This document shows positions 51,205 through 60,512 of a stretch of 64,000 nt of DNA, in pieces. Location of the stretch: assembly GCF_021298855.1 (NCBI RefSeq), contig NZ_JAJTHI010000007.1:62001-126000 (forward strand), written 5' to 3'. The notes under the pieces were generated by a model, which ran no database searches, was not told where the DNA came from, and saw only the letters and a list, made by a program, of their open reading frames with translations. A program made the position numbers and the translations under genes. Within the stretch, counting starts at the first letter, position 1. Each line of letters opens with the position of its first letter. The stretch comes from Gemmatimonas sp. (lineage in GTDB: Bacteria; Gemmatimonadota; Gemmatimonadetes; Gemmatimonadales; Gemmatimonadaceae).

Positions 51205-51292
51205 CTGCTCGTCGGAGACGCAGAGGCGCGGAGAGCTGCAATGCCTTTTGTTTCCTCCGTGACTCCGCTGCTCCGTTCGCTCCGACGAGCAG
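51205..51292. repeat. Inverted-repeat element between convergent genes
   Basis: The arms CTGCTCGTCGGAG (51205-51217) and CTCCGACGAGCAG (51280-51292) pair perfectly over 13 bases. The interior contains further purine-rich and CT-rich runs (GCAGAGGCGCGGAG; CTCCGTGACTCCGCTGCTCCG) that can pair imperfectly. It occupies most of the 124-base gap between the aminotransferase and hrpB. It resembles dispersed REP-like elements; a terminator or transcript-end role is possible. Confidence 0.65.
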
Positions 51293-51311
51293 TTCCCTCA
51301 TCTCTCACCAC

Positions 51312-53915
51312 TCAAGTCCCCCGCGGCTTGGCCCGACGCGTCGCCTCCGCGGTGAGCGGGTCGTCGGGCCACGGGTGCCGCGGATAGCGCCCGCGCAGCT
51401 CCTTGCGCACCTCGAAGTAGCTGGACTTCCAGAAGCCGGCGAGATCACGCGTCACCTGCACCGGGCGTTGCGCCGGCGAAAGCAGGTGCAGCGTGACCGG
51501 CACCCGCCCGTCGAAGAGCATGGGCGTGGTGGTCCAGCCGAACACCTCCTGCAGCTTCACCGCCAGCACGGGGGCCATGGGATCGCGGTAGTCGAGCGCA
51601 ATGCGTGAGCCGCTCGGCACGTCGAGATGTGTGGGCGCGAGGCGGTCGAGTGCCGCGCGCTGATTCCATGGCACCAGCCCCGCGAGCGCCTCGTACCAGT
51701 CGATCTGCTCGAGGTGCCCCCAGCTGCGCGCGCCGTCGAGAAAGGGACCCAGCCACTCACTACGTGAGGACACCAGGGCGGCGTCGCTCACATCGGGCCA
51801 CGCGGCATCGTGCGCATGCGCGAACGCCAGCCGCTCGCGCAACCGCTGTGCACTCTCGCGCCACGGCCACGCCCCCACCCCCACGCGGGCGAGCTGCTCC
51901 AGCAGCGTGCTGCGCACCGCGTCAGCGTCCGGATCGCGCTGGGGCTTCTCCTCGAGAGTGATGGCGCCCAGCATGCGGCGCTCCACCGCCTTCACACTGC
52001 GCGATCGCTCGTCCCACATCACCGCGGATTCCCGCGCGATCTGCTCGCTGAAGTCGCCGCGGATCTCGTCGAGCGTGAGCGGTGCGGCGCGCGCAATCCG
52101 ATACTCCGGCGGCTGTCCCTCCAGCTCGGCCACCGCAAGGTACGGCGCATCGTGCAGGCTGTCGCCCTTGGGAAGCACCGCCCCACTGCCATTTCGCAGC
52201 AGATAGCGCGGTTCTGCTCCCGCACGTCGCTGCGCCACGCGATCGGGAAACGCCAGGGCGAGCAGCGCCCCCGTTTCGGCATCGTCCCATGGTTGCAGCC
52301 GCGCGCCGCCATCGATGCGCCGCACCAGGTCGTCGGCGCCCTGCTTCACGCGCCGTACCGCGTCGCGATCGGCACGCGCGCCGTACATGGAGAGCGCGCC
52401 ACCGTCACCACCGCGCTGCAGCAGCTCGGTGCGGAGCCGCAGGTCGGCCGGTGCGCCGCCGAATCCCTCGGCGCGCACCACATCGCGCTCCTCCAGCAGC
52501 GCGGCAATCGCTGCGCCCAGTGGCAGCTGTCCGCGCGTTTGCGCGGTGAGCACCAGATGCGCGAGTCGCGGCTGGAGCGGCAGCGCCGCCATGCGCTTGC
52601 CGTGGGGGGTGATGCGCCCCTGGGCATCGAGTGCACCAAGCTGGGCCAGCAGCTGCCGCGCCTGCAGGAAGGGGCCGGGACGGGGCGCGTCGAGCCAGCG
52701 CAGCTGCGCCGGATCGGCAATGCCGGCATCGGCGAGCTCCAGGGCCAGGCTCGACAGATCGGCATCGATGATCTCCGGGCGCGATGCGGCGAGAAAGCCG
52801 TGCTCCTCGTGCACATCCCACAGCCGGTAGCACACGCCCGGTGCGGTACGCCCGGCGCGCCCGCGTCGCTGGTCGGCCGAGGCGCGGCTCACGCGCACGG
52901 TGTGCAGCCGCGTCAGCCCGGCCACTGCATCGTAGCGCGGAATGCGCGACCAGCCGGCATCGACCACCACGCGCACGCCTTCCACGGTGAGGCTCGTTTC
53001 GGCCACGCTGGTGCTGAGCACCACCTTGCGTCGTCCGGCCGGCGCCGGTGCGAGCGCCGCCTCCTGCTCATCCAACGGCATGCTGCCGTGCAGCACGAAG
53101 ACATCCACCGAGGGCGGCACGCTCCCCACCAGCCGCTCCGCCGTGCGGCGCTGTTCACCCATGCCGGGCAGAAACACCAGCACGTCGCCCTCGCACGCGG
53201 CGAGTGCATCCCGCACGATGCGACTCGTTGCAGCGTCCATGCGCTCGTCGCTGCGTGGGGCGCAATGATGGGTGGTGATGGGAAACATGCGACCGCTGCT
53301 GCGTACGACCGGTGCCGGCCCCCGTGCGTCGGCCAGGAGCCGTGCCACGGCCTCGCCGTCGAGGGTGGCCGACATCACCAGCACCCGCAGATCGTCGCGC
53401 ACCTGTTGCGTCTCCAGCACCAGCGCGAGGCCAAGGTCGGCGTGCAGCGAGCGCTCATGGAACTCGTCGAAGAGCACGGCCGCATAGCCGTCGAGCGTGG
53501 CGTCGGCCGACAGCATCCGCGCCAGCACCCCTTCGGTGACCACCTCGATGCGCGTGTGCTTCGACACCCGCGTGTCGCCGCGCACGCGGTACCCCACGGT
53601 CCCCCCAACGGACTCGCCAAGCTGCCGCGCCATGAAGTGCGCGGCGGCGCGTGCGGCGAGGCGACGGGGTTCGAGCATGACCAGGCGCTGTCCGGCCATC
53701 CATGGCTCGGCCAGCAACGCCAACGGCACGCGCGTGGTCTTGCCGGCTCCCGGAGGGGCTTCGAGCACGGCCACGCCGCGCACCTGCAGCGCGGCGGAGA
53801 GTGCGTCGAGCACCTCCTCGATGGGCAGCGTCGTGGGCAACGGCGGAGGCAGGCGGACGGACCTCAGGTGGAAGGCCGACAGGACACGATCAGCGGCGTC
53901 GCCCCGCACGGCCAT
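51312..53915 (-). CDS. hrpB: ATP-dependent RNA helicase HrpB
   Basis: The 867-residue DExH helicase has Walker A APPGAGKT (53-60), DEFH at 150-153 followed by ERSLHADLGLAL, an SAT-type motif (VMSATLDGEAV), the RGRAGR arginine-finger motif, and an HrpB C-terminal region. Usual length is 800-850 residues. Substrates of HrpB remain undefined. ATG 53915 overlaps the end of the S41-like gene by 26 bases; a TTG at 53840 is an alternative start that removes 25 residues. Confidence 0.93.
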   Translation of the reverse strand: MAVRGDAADRVLSAFHLRSVRLPPPLPTTLPIEEVLDALSAALQVRGVAVLEAPPGAGKTTRVPLALLAEPWMAGQRLVMLEPRRLAARAAAHFMARQLGESVGGTVGYRVRGDTRVSKHTRIEVVTEGVLARMLSADATLDGYAAVLFDEFHERSLHADLGLALVLETQQVRDDLRVLVMSATLDGEAVARLLADARGPAPVVRSSGRMFPITTHHCAPRSDERMDAATSRIVRDALAACEGDVLVFLPGMGEQRRTAERLVGSVPPSVDVFVLHGSMPLDEQEAALAPAPAGRRKVVLSTSVAETSLTVEGVRVVVDAGWSRIPRYDAVAGLTRLHTVRVSRASADQRRGRAGRTAPGVCYRLWDVHEEHGFLAASRPEIIDADLSSLALELADAGIADPAQLRWLDAPRPGPFLQARQLLAQLGALDAQGRITPHGKRMAALPLQPRLAHLVLTAQTRGQLPLGAAIAALLEERDVVRAEGFGGAPADLRLRTELLQRGGDGGALSMYGARADRDAVRRVKQGADDLVRRIDGGARLQPWDDAETGALLALAFPDRVAQRRAGAEPRYLLRNGSGAVLPKGDSLHDAPYLAVAELEGQPPEYRIARAAPLTLDEIRGDFSEQIARESAVMWDERSRSVKAVERRMLGAITLEEKPQRDPDADAVRSTLLEQLARVGVGAWPWRESAQRLRERLAFAHAHDAAWPDVSDAALVSSRSEWLGPFLDGARSWGHLEQIDWYEALAGLVPWNQRAALDRLAPTHLDVPSGSRIALDYRDPMAPVLAVKLQEVFGWTTTPMLFDGRVPVTLHLLSPAQRPVQVTRDLAGFWKSSYFEVRKELRGRYPRHPWPDDPLTAEATRRAKPRGT

Positions 53916-56340
53916 CGAGCTGCGGTGCCAACCACTCCTGCGCGCGCTGCAGCACCTCGTCGGTCCCGGTGCGGTAGCTGCGCAGTGTAAGCCGGGCATC
54001 GACCACCGGGGCAATGCCCACACGCTGCCACTGCGAGCCATCGGTGCGGCGCAGTTCTGCCGCGGGCACCCCCAACACGAGCCCGCCGGGGAGCGGCACG
54101 TCCACGGCCTCGGCGGGGGATCCGGCCGTGGCACTGCCCACGAACGTGATCTCCGTCGTGGCCTCCAGGGCGAGCGCCAGGCGCTCCATGGCCCCGGCCG
54201 TCCGCTCGTCCACGAGCGCGACAAGCCGGCCACGATACTGTCCGGTGGTATCGCCACGCGACACGCGCGAACGCACTTCCCGTTCGTCGGGGCACTGGGC
54301 TGTCTGCTCGCGTAGTGACTCGGCCAGGCAGGGTACCGACTGGTACCGGTGCAGTTCACGCGCCACCACCGCCACCGGTCGCGTGCGCACCGCACGCAGC
54401 ACGGCAGCGGCCACCATGCTGCTGTCGGCGAGTGTCCCGCGCAGGTCCAGCACCCACGCGCGCGCGCTGCGGTGCCGGTCGAGTTCGGCCTGCACCGTCT
54501 GTTCGGTGAGGCGATTCACATCGAGATAGGCGACGCCGCCGCTCAGCGCGATCGATGCCGGCTGCCACGGCCGTTCCACCTGGGGGAGCAGCGCCATCGT
54601 CTCGACCCGGCGCGGCACCGCAAGCTGCCGCTCACGCCCCGTGACGTCGCGCAACCGCACCAGCGACGCGCCCACGGCGCCGCGGGGCAGCAGTGTCATG
54701 AGGAGATGCTGCCGTGACCAATCGTTGGGGGCGCTCACCGCGCGGCGGCGCTCCTGCAGCCAGGCGGGTAGCGGGAAGCCGTCCACCGCCGTGAGTTCCT
54801 GCCCCACGCGAATGTCGAGGGCCCGCGCTTCCTCGGTGCTGACCACGTCGGTCACCACGGCCCGTCCATCCGCCCAGCGCACGCGAAAGGGCAAGGTGGC
54901 CACGCCGCGCACGCTGTCCACGGTCGCTCCGCGCAGCGTGACCTGCGCATCGTCGAAGGCACTCACGAACGAGAGCAGCGCCGCGGCGTACTCGGTCGCG
55001 TAGCGGGCCGACTCGAGGCGCGGTAGGGCGCGTTCGAACACGGCATCAATGTCGTCGTCGTAGAGGTCACGATGTGCATGGCGGGCGCGCATGGCACTCC
55101 ACACCCGCGCGCCGGCCAGCACGCGCGACCCCATGAATGGGTAGGGGTCGCTGTCGTAATAGCCGGGCAGCGCCGCGCGCGGCCGCACGCGGGCCAACCG
55201 GGAGGCGCGCACGAAACGTCCGCTGCGCAGCATGCCGAGGGCCACGCGCAGGGCGGGCGCGCTATCGGCGGGCGCTGCAGCGCGCGACACCACGGTATCG
55301 GCCACCAGGCCGCCGCTGCCGTCGGCGTGCAGCAACTCCCCGGTGCGCAGGCGTACCACCAGCCCCGCCCCAATGGGCACACGCACGCTGGGGGCCAGCG
55401 CGTCATCGCGCACCCCCTGCTCCGCGACGAGCGTCGCCCGCCCCGTGGCGATCAACCCCAGCACGGCGCGCGGCATGACCGTGTGCTCGTTGGCGAGCAC
55501 CACGACGCGGCGCGCCGCCGCATCGGCCGGGCTGATGAGCGCCCCATCACGCCCGAGCCACGAATCGTCAAACGACCACCGGCCCGCGTCGTCGCGCGCG
55601 CCACCCACCCGGCGCACTCGCAGGCCGCTCATCGTGAAGGGCACCGATGCCAGGCGCTCGGCCAGCTGCGTGCGCGCCACGAACGCCTCCACGCTGTCGG
55701 TGTGTGCGCCCGGCGCGCTCGCCCGCAGATCGAGCACCACGCGCGAGGGCACGCTGGCCAGCGCCTGCCGTACCCCCACCGCCGCGCTCTCCTCGTAGCG
55801 CCACGCCGAGGGCAGCTGCAACACGAGGATGCTGTCGCGCGTCCGCTCGGCATTCGCCACGGTGACCACCGGGCCGGGGGCTGCGGGCACGTCGGCACTG
55901 TCACGTTCCACGCGCGTCAGTGGATCGCCAAGCGACGCCAGAAAGCGGGTGTAGGCCAGCGCCAGCTGGTCGGCATCGGTGGCGCGCCGCACGAGCGTGA
56001 CGGCACGGATGAACGCCGAGTCGAGCGGCGCCCCGCGCACCGCCACTGCCGGGTGATGCAGCGACGCCAGATGCCACACGTAGGCCAGACGCAGCAGCCG
56101 CGCCCCTCCTGCCGAATCGGAGGCGACAGCGGCCGGCTCGGGATCGTCTGGGGCCGGTGGCAGCGCAGCGCCTGCGGCCAGGGGATCGACGTCGCGCAGG
56201 ATGGTGCCCACCGGGACCGGCGCCGGTTGCACCGGAATGCAGGCGAGCAGGCCCCCGGCGGTGGTCGCCGCCAGAACCGCAGCGACAACGGCGCGACGGG
56301 TGCCCGAAAGGTGCGGGGAACGCGTCATATTTCGCGGCAT
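53890..56340 (-). CDS. Lipoprotein with two degenerate S41-peptidase-like domains
   Basis: The 816-residue product has a lipoprotein signal (GGLLAC, Cys34). Two segments resemble the S41 (C-terminal processing/tricorn-like) fold. In the first, VVLDLRASAPGA is followed by ANEHTVMPRAVLGL; in the second, WVLDLRGTLADS by LVDERTAGAMERLALALE and GSATAGSPAEAV. At the positions of the S41 nucleophile (TxSAxE pattern) these have Met289 and Gly716 rather than Ser. A PDZ-like segment (LDIRVGQELTAVDGFPLP) lies between. The protein is probably not a working protease. It is divergent from alaX over 58 bases and overlaps hrpB by 26. Confidence 0.75.
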   Translation of the reverse strand: MPRNMTRSPHLSGTRRAVVAAVLAATTAGGLLACIPVQPAPVPVGTILRDVDPLAAGAALPPAPDDPEPAAVASDSAGGARLLRLAYVWHLASLHHPAVAVRGAPLDSAFIRAVTLVRRATDADQLALAYTRFLASLGDPLTRVERDSADVPAAPGPVVTVANAERTRDSILVLQLPSAWRYEESAAVGVRQALASVPSRVVLDLRASAPGAHTDSVEAFVARTQLAERLASVPFTMSGLRVRRVGGARDDAGRWSFDDSWLGRDGALISPADAAARRVVVLANEHTVMPRAVLGLIATGRATLVAEQGVRDDALAPSVRVPIGAGLVVRLRTGELLHADGSGGLVADTVVSRAAAPADSAPALRVALGMLRSGRFVRASRLARVRPRAALPGYYDSDPYPFMGSRVLAGARVWSAMRARHAHRDLYDDDIDAVFERALPRLESARYATEYAAALLSFVSAFDDAQVTLRGATVDSVRGVATLPFRVRWADGRAVVTDVVSTEEARALDIRVGQELTAVDGFPLPAWLQERRRAVSAPNDWSRQHLLMTLLPRGAVGASLVRLRDVTGRERQLAVPRRVETMALLPQVERPWQPASIALSGGVAYLDVNRLTEQTVQAELDRHRSARAWVLDLRGTLADSSMVAAAVLRAVRTRPVAVVARELHRYQSVPCLAESLREQTAQCPDEREVRSRVSRGDTTGQYRGRLVALVDERTAGAMERLALALEATTEITFVGSATAGSPAEAVDVPLPGGLVLGVPAAELRRTDGSQWQRVGIAPVVDARLTLRSYRTGTDEVLQRAQEWLAPQLDGRAGRRR

Positions 56341-56398
56341 GGTGACGGCATACCGGGAAGATAGCCGTCGCAATCCCCCGTTCCGAGTGCGCCACCGC

Positions 56399-57601
56399 AT
56401 GACTGCACCTACGGCCGACCATCACCACGTCACCACACGTCTGTATTACGACGATGCGCGGCTGGCGCGATTCAGCGCGACCGTCACCGCCGTGGCCGAG
56501 GAGGGAACGGTGGTGTACCTCGACCGCACGGCCTTCTACCCGACCTCCGGCGGACAGCCGCACGACGTGGGGACGCTGGCCGACGTGGCCGTCGTAGATG
56601 TCATCGACGAGGAAACGCGCGTTGCGCACCGCCTGGCGCAGCCCTTGGGACTCCCGCTGGGGGCCATGGTGGTGGGCCACGTGGACACGGAGCGGCGGCT
56701 GGATCACATGCAGCAGCATACCGCCCAGCATCTGTTGTCCGCGCTGTTGGCCGATGAATACGGATGGGCGACGGTGAGCGTGCACTTTGGCGATCTGGCC
56801 TCGACGGTGGATGTGGCGTGCGCCGAGGGCATCGGGGCCGCACAGCTGGCCCGCATCGAGCAGCGGGTCAATGCGCTGTTGCGCGCGCAACACGCCGTCC
56901 AGGTGAACTACGAGGAGGCAGCCACGGCTACCGGTTTGCGCAAGGCCAGTGACCGGGACGGCACGTTGCGCATCATCACCATTGCGGGCCTCGACCGCAG
57001 CGCCTGCGGCGGGACGCATCTCGCGAACACCGCCGAAATTGGCGCCATTCTGCTGCGCGGTGCCGAACGGACCCGCGGTCACACGCGCATCGAGTTCCTG
57101 GCGGGCGATCGCGTCCTGCGGCGGGCCCATGGCGATGCGGCGTTGCTGACCCGTGCGGCGCGCCCGTTGTCAGCCGCGCCAGGCGATCTTCCGGCGCTCG
57201 TCGAGCAGCAGGTGGCACGCCTGGCCGAGCTCGAGCGCGACCGCAAGCGCCTGCTGGCGGAACTGGCGGGGCACGAAGCCGAGGCGCTGTGGCAGAACAG
57301 CGCGGTCGATGCGCATGGTGTGCGGCGCGTGCGCCATCGCGTGGCCGGCGCGGTGAAGGATGCCGAGCCGCTGGTCCAGCAGCTGCTGTCGCGGGGGCCG
57401 TGCGTAGTGCTTGTTGCCAACGACGCCACCGGTGCCGTGTTGCTCGGCGCCTCGCCGGACGCGTCGCTCGACGCGGGGCAGACGCTGCGCGCCGCGCTGC
57501 AGCATGCGGGGGGGCGCGGCGGCGGGTCCCCACGACTCGCCCAGGGCGCGCTCCCCGACGCCGCCGCCCTTCCCGCCCTTGCCACGGCGCTCGGTTTCTG
57601 A
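56399..57601 (+). CDS. alaX: Alanyl-tRNA editing protein AlaX, long form with DHHA1 domain
   Basis: A 400-residue protein. The N-terminal part resembles the AlaRS additional domain (RTAFYPTSGGQPHDVG), then the editing domain has H107-x3-H111 in HTAQHLLSALLADE and C203-GGT-H207, the four zinc-coordinating positions. A C-terminal DHHA1-type region includes a coiled coil (ARLAELERDRKRLLAELAG) and GRGGGSPRLAQGAL. It hydrolyses mischarged Ser- or Gly-tRNA(Ala). The start at 56399 follows a 58-base gap to the S41-like gene. An intact long-form editing protein. Confidence 0.92.
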   Translation: MTAPTADHHHVTTRLYYDDARLARFSATVTAVAEEGTVVYLDRTAFYPTSGGQPHDVGTLADVAVVDVIDEETRVAHRLAQPLGLPLGAMVVGHVDTERRLDHMQQHTAQHLLSALLADEYGWATVSVHFGDLASTVDVACAEGIGAAQLARIEQRVNALLRAQHAVQVNYEEAATATGLRKASDRDGTLRIITIAGLDRSACGGTHLANTAEIGAILLRGAERTRGHTRIEFLAGDRVLRRAHGDAALLTRAARPLSAAPGDLPALVEQQVARLAELERDRKRLLAELAGHEAEALWQNSAVDAHGVRRVRHRVAGAVKDAEPLVQQLLSRGPCVVLVANDATGAVLLGASPDASLDAGQTLRAALQHAGGRGGGSPRLAQGALPDAAALPALATALGF

Positions 57602-57626
57602 TTTCTCCCTTCACCTCGTGACAATC

Positions 57627-58175
57627 ATGCCGACCGATATCTTCCGCCCCGGCGACGACGAATTCGCCCCCTACTATGCCGGGTACATCGACCAGGCCGC
57701 CCGCACCATGGCGGCGCGTGGCTTGAGCCACGTGGTGCAGCTGCTCGAGGCGCAGCGCACCGAATGTGAGACACTCCTGGGCACGGTCCCGGAGGAGCGG
57801 GCGGCGTATCGCTACGCCCCCGGCAAGTGGACGCTCGCCGAGTCGCTCGTCCACGTCATCGATACCGAGCGCGTCTTCGCCTATCGTCTGCTGCGCATTG
57901 CGCGCGGCGACAGCACGCCGCTTCCCGGGTTCGAGCAGGACGACTGGGTCCCCGCCAGCCGCGCTGGCCAGCGGACCCTCGCCAGTATCGCGCGCGAGCT
58001 GGGGGCGGTACGCACGGCCACGTTGGAGCTGGTGAAGTCCCTGGACGCGGAGGCGTTGGCGCAGCGCGGGGTGGCCAGTGGCAAGGGCGTGTCGGCGCGG
58101 GCACTCGTCTGGATGATGGCCGGGCACCTGGCGCACCACCTCACGCTGACGCGGGAACAGTACCTCGCGTCGTAG
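57627..58175 (+). CDS. DinB-family protein
   Basis: A 182-residue helical protein of the DinB/YfiT-like four-helix superfamily. WTLAESLVHVIDTERVFAYR and HLAHHLTLTREQYL supply the metal-binding histidines. The family includes thiol transferases and many proteins without assigned function. Start ATG 57627 lies 25 bases after the alaX stop, so it is likely co-transcribed with alaX. No signal peptide. Confidence 0.88.
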   Translation: MPTDIFRPGDDEFAPYYAGYIDQAARTMAARGLSHVVQLLEAQRTECETLLGTVPEERAAYRYAPGKWTLAESLVHVIDTERVFAYRLLRIARGDSTPLPGFEQDDWVPASRAGQRTLASIARELGAVRTATLELVKSLDAEALAQRGVASGKGVSARALVWMMAGHLAHHLTLTREQYLAS

Positions 58176-58215
58176 GGGGTGCGCGCGCGGGGCGCGCGCG
58201 GTTGGCAAGGTAGGG

Positions 58216-58286
58216 CGCAGGGGGAAGGCATCAGGGGGACGGGGGTGGATGGCTTCCCTCTTCCCCCTGACTTTCGTCCCCCTGCG
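58216..58286. repeat. Imperfect inverted repeat upstream of tkt
   Basis: CGCAGGGGGAAGGCATCAGG and following bases (58216-58241) is mirrored by 58260-58286, which ends CGTCCCCCTGCG, around an 18-base spacer. Within the 227-base gap between the DinB and transketolase genes this is the only structure I see, apart from a TAGATT -10-like hexamer at 58342. Confidence 0.55.
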
Positions 58287-58402
58287 TCCTGCCTTGTCAA
58301 CAATGGCGCGCCACCAGCGCGCCGCACCTCCCCAAATCGGCTAGATTTCAGGGCTGTGGCGCACCGCCCGCGCCCCCCTCGCCGAACTTTCCGGAGCGAT
58401 CC

Positions 58403-60430
58403 GTGTCCGCTGTGTCACCCCTTCTTGCTTCCGCGTCACCCGAGACGGTGCGTCTCGCGATCGACACTGTGCGCACCCTCGCCATGGACGCGGTGCAGGC
58501 CGCGGAGTCGGGGCACCCCGGCACGCCCATGGCGCTGGCGCCGCTCGCCTACGCACTGTACGCCACCCACCTGCGGCACGATCCGGCTGCGCCGGCCTGG
58601 GTCGACCGCGACCGGTTCGTGCTGTCGGTGGGCCACGCCTCGATGCTGCTGTACGGCTCGCTGCATCTCGCCGGCTATGACCTCCCGCTCGAGGAGATCC
58701 GCAACTTCCGCCAGTGGGAGAGTCTCACGCCCGGGCACCCCGAAGTGCACCACACCAAGGGCGTGGAAACGACCACCGGCCCGCTCGGGCAGGGTATTGC
58801 CAATGCCGTGGGCTTTGCGGTCGCCGAGGCGAGCCTGGCAGCCACGTTCAATCGCCCCGGCCACCAGATCGTCGACCATTACACGTACTTCATTGCCGGT
58901 GACGGCTGCCTCATGGAGGGCATCTCGCACGAAGCGGCAAGCTTTGCGGGGCATATGAAGCTCGGCAAGCTCATCGGCTTCTTCGACGACAACGGCATCA
59001 CCATCGACGGCAGCACGGCGCTCACCTGCAGCGACGACGCGGCACAGCGCTTCGCGGCGTACGGGTGGCAGGTCCTGCAGGTGGACGATGTGAACGACCT
59101 CGCCGCCATCGATGCGGCCATTGCCGAGGCCAAGGCGGATACCGAGCGCCCCACGCTCATCATCACCAAGACGCACATCGGCTTCGGTTCGCCCAACCGG
59201 CAGGACTCGGCCAAGGCGCACGGCGAGCCGCTGGGCAAGGACGAGATTGCGCTCACCAAGGCCGCCTATGGGTGGCCGTCCACGGAACCGTTCTTCGTGC
59301 CCGCCGACGCGCTGGCGCACTGGCGGGAGGCCGCGGCGCAGCGCGCCGCCACCCACACCGAATGGAAGCATACGTGGCAGGCGTATGAAGCCGCGCACCC
59401 GGAGCTGGCGAGGGAATTCGAACGCCGCATGAAGGGGGAGCTGCCGCCGCAGCTGGAGCAGGCGTTCCCGGTGTTCGATGCCAAGAGCGGTGCCGTGGCC
59501 AGTCGCGCCGCGAGCGGCGCGGTGATCAACGCCATCGCCGGTGTGGTGCCCGAACTGCTGGGTGGCAGTGCCGACCTTACCGGTTCCAATCTCACCAATG
59601 TGAAGGGGGCGCAGCCGTTCAGCGCCGCGCAGCGCGACGGACGCAACTTCCATTTCGGCATCCGCGAACACGCCATGGGCGCGATCATGAATGGCATGGG
59701 GCTGCACGGCGGGGTGATTCCGTACGGCGGCACCTTCCTCGTGTTCAGCGACTACATGCGCCCCGCCATCCGCCTCGCCGCCCTCATGGGCGTGCAGGCG
59801 ATCTACGTCTTCACGCACGACTCCATCGGGTTGGGCGAAGACGGGCCCACCCACCAGCCCATCGAGCACCTGGCGGCACTCCGGTGCATTCCCAACCTCC
59901 TGGTCCTGCGCCCCGCCGATGCCGACGAAGTGAGCGAGGCGTGGCGTACGGCGCTGCACCATCGGTCGGGGCCGTCGGCCATCGTGCTTACCCGCCAGAA
60001 GCTTGCGTATTTCGGGGAACCGGCGCGCGCCCGTGACGGGGTGAAGCAGGGGGCCTACATCGTGGCTGACGCGGCGGGTCACGTCCCGCATGTGGTGCTG
60101 CTGGCCAGCGGCTCGGAGGTGGACGTGGCACTCACGGCACGCGAGCAGCTGTCGGGACATGGCGTGCGCGCGCGGGTGGTGAGCTGCACCAGTCTCGAGC
60201 GCTTTGCGCAGCAGCCCGTGGAGTACCGCCATCATGTGCTCCCCACCGGCGTGCCGCGCGTGGCGGTGGAGGCCGCGCACCCCATGAGCTGGTACCGCTG
60301 GGTGGGTGACCACGGGGCCATTGTCGGCATCGAGTCGTTCGGCGCCAGCGCGCCCGCTCCGGTGCTCTTCGAGAAGTTCGGCATCAGCGCCGACCGCGTG
60401 GTGCAGGCAGCCCGCACCGTGCTCGCCTGA
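58403..60430 (+). CDS. tkt: Transketolase
   Basis: The 675-residue thiamine-diphosphate enzyme has ESGHPGTPMALAPLAYALYA, the TPP-magnesium motif GDGCLMEGISHEAA, FDDNGITIDG, IREHAMGAIMNGMGLHGG and THDSIGLGEDGPTHQPIEHL, all standard for transketolase. It transfers two-carbon units in the pentose phosphate pathway. Length is normal. The start is GTG 58403 with CGGAG six to ten bases upstream. It ends in front of a perfect hairpin. The genes for other pathway enzymes are not in the window. Confidence 0.97.
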   Translation: MSAVSPLLASASPETVRLAIDTVRTLAMDAVQAAESGHPGTPMALAPLAYALYATHLRHDPAAPAWVDRDRFVLSVGHASMLLYGSLHLAGYDLPLEEIRNFRQWESLTPGHPEVHHTKGVETTTGPLGQGIANAVGFAVAEASLAATFNRPGHQIVDHYTYFIAGDGCLMEGISHEAASFAGHMKLGKLIGFFDDNGITIDGSTALTCSDDAAQRFAAYGWQVLQVDDVNDLAAIDAAIAEAKADTERPTLIITKTHIGFGSPNRQDSAKAHGEPLGKDEIALTKAAYGWPSTEPFFVPADALAHWREAAAQRAATHTEWKHTWQAYEAAHPELAREFERRMKGELPPQLEQAFPVFDAKSGAVASRAASGAVINAIAGVVPELLGGSADLTGSNLTNVKGAQPFSAAQRDGRNFHFGIREHAMGAIMNGMGLHGGVIPYGGTFLVFSDYMRPAIRLAALMGVQAIYVFTHDSIGLGEDGPTHQPIEHLAALRCIPNLLVLRPADADEVSEAWRTALHHRSGPSAIVLTRQKLAYFGEPARARDGVKQGAYIVADAAGHVPHVVLLASGSEVDVALTAREQLSGHGVRARVVSCTSLERFAQQPVEYRHHVLPTGVPRVAVEAAHPMSWYRWVGDHGAIVGIESFGASAPAPVLFEKFGISADRVVQAARTVLA

Positions 60431-60459
60431 TTCGCCGCGCGCATCCGGTCACGACGACA

Positions 60460-60488
60460 AACGGCCACGACGGAGCGTCGTGGCCGTT
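60460..60488. terminator. Perfect 12-bp hairpin between tkt and susD
   Basis: AACGGCCACGAC (60460-60471) pairs exactly with GTCGTGGCCGTT (60477-60488) around a 5-base loop. It lies between the convergent tkt and susD stop codons. The plus strand lacks a T-tract; on the minus strand a short TTTG follows. Likely a bidirectional transcript end. Confidence 0.7.
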
Positions 60489-60512
60489 CGACCGGGTTGC
60501 GGCGCTGGCGGG

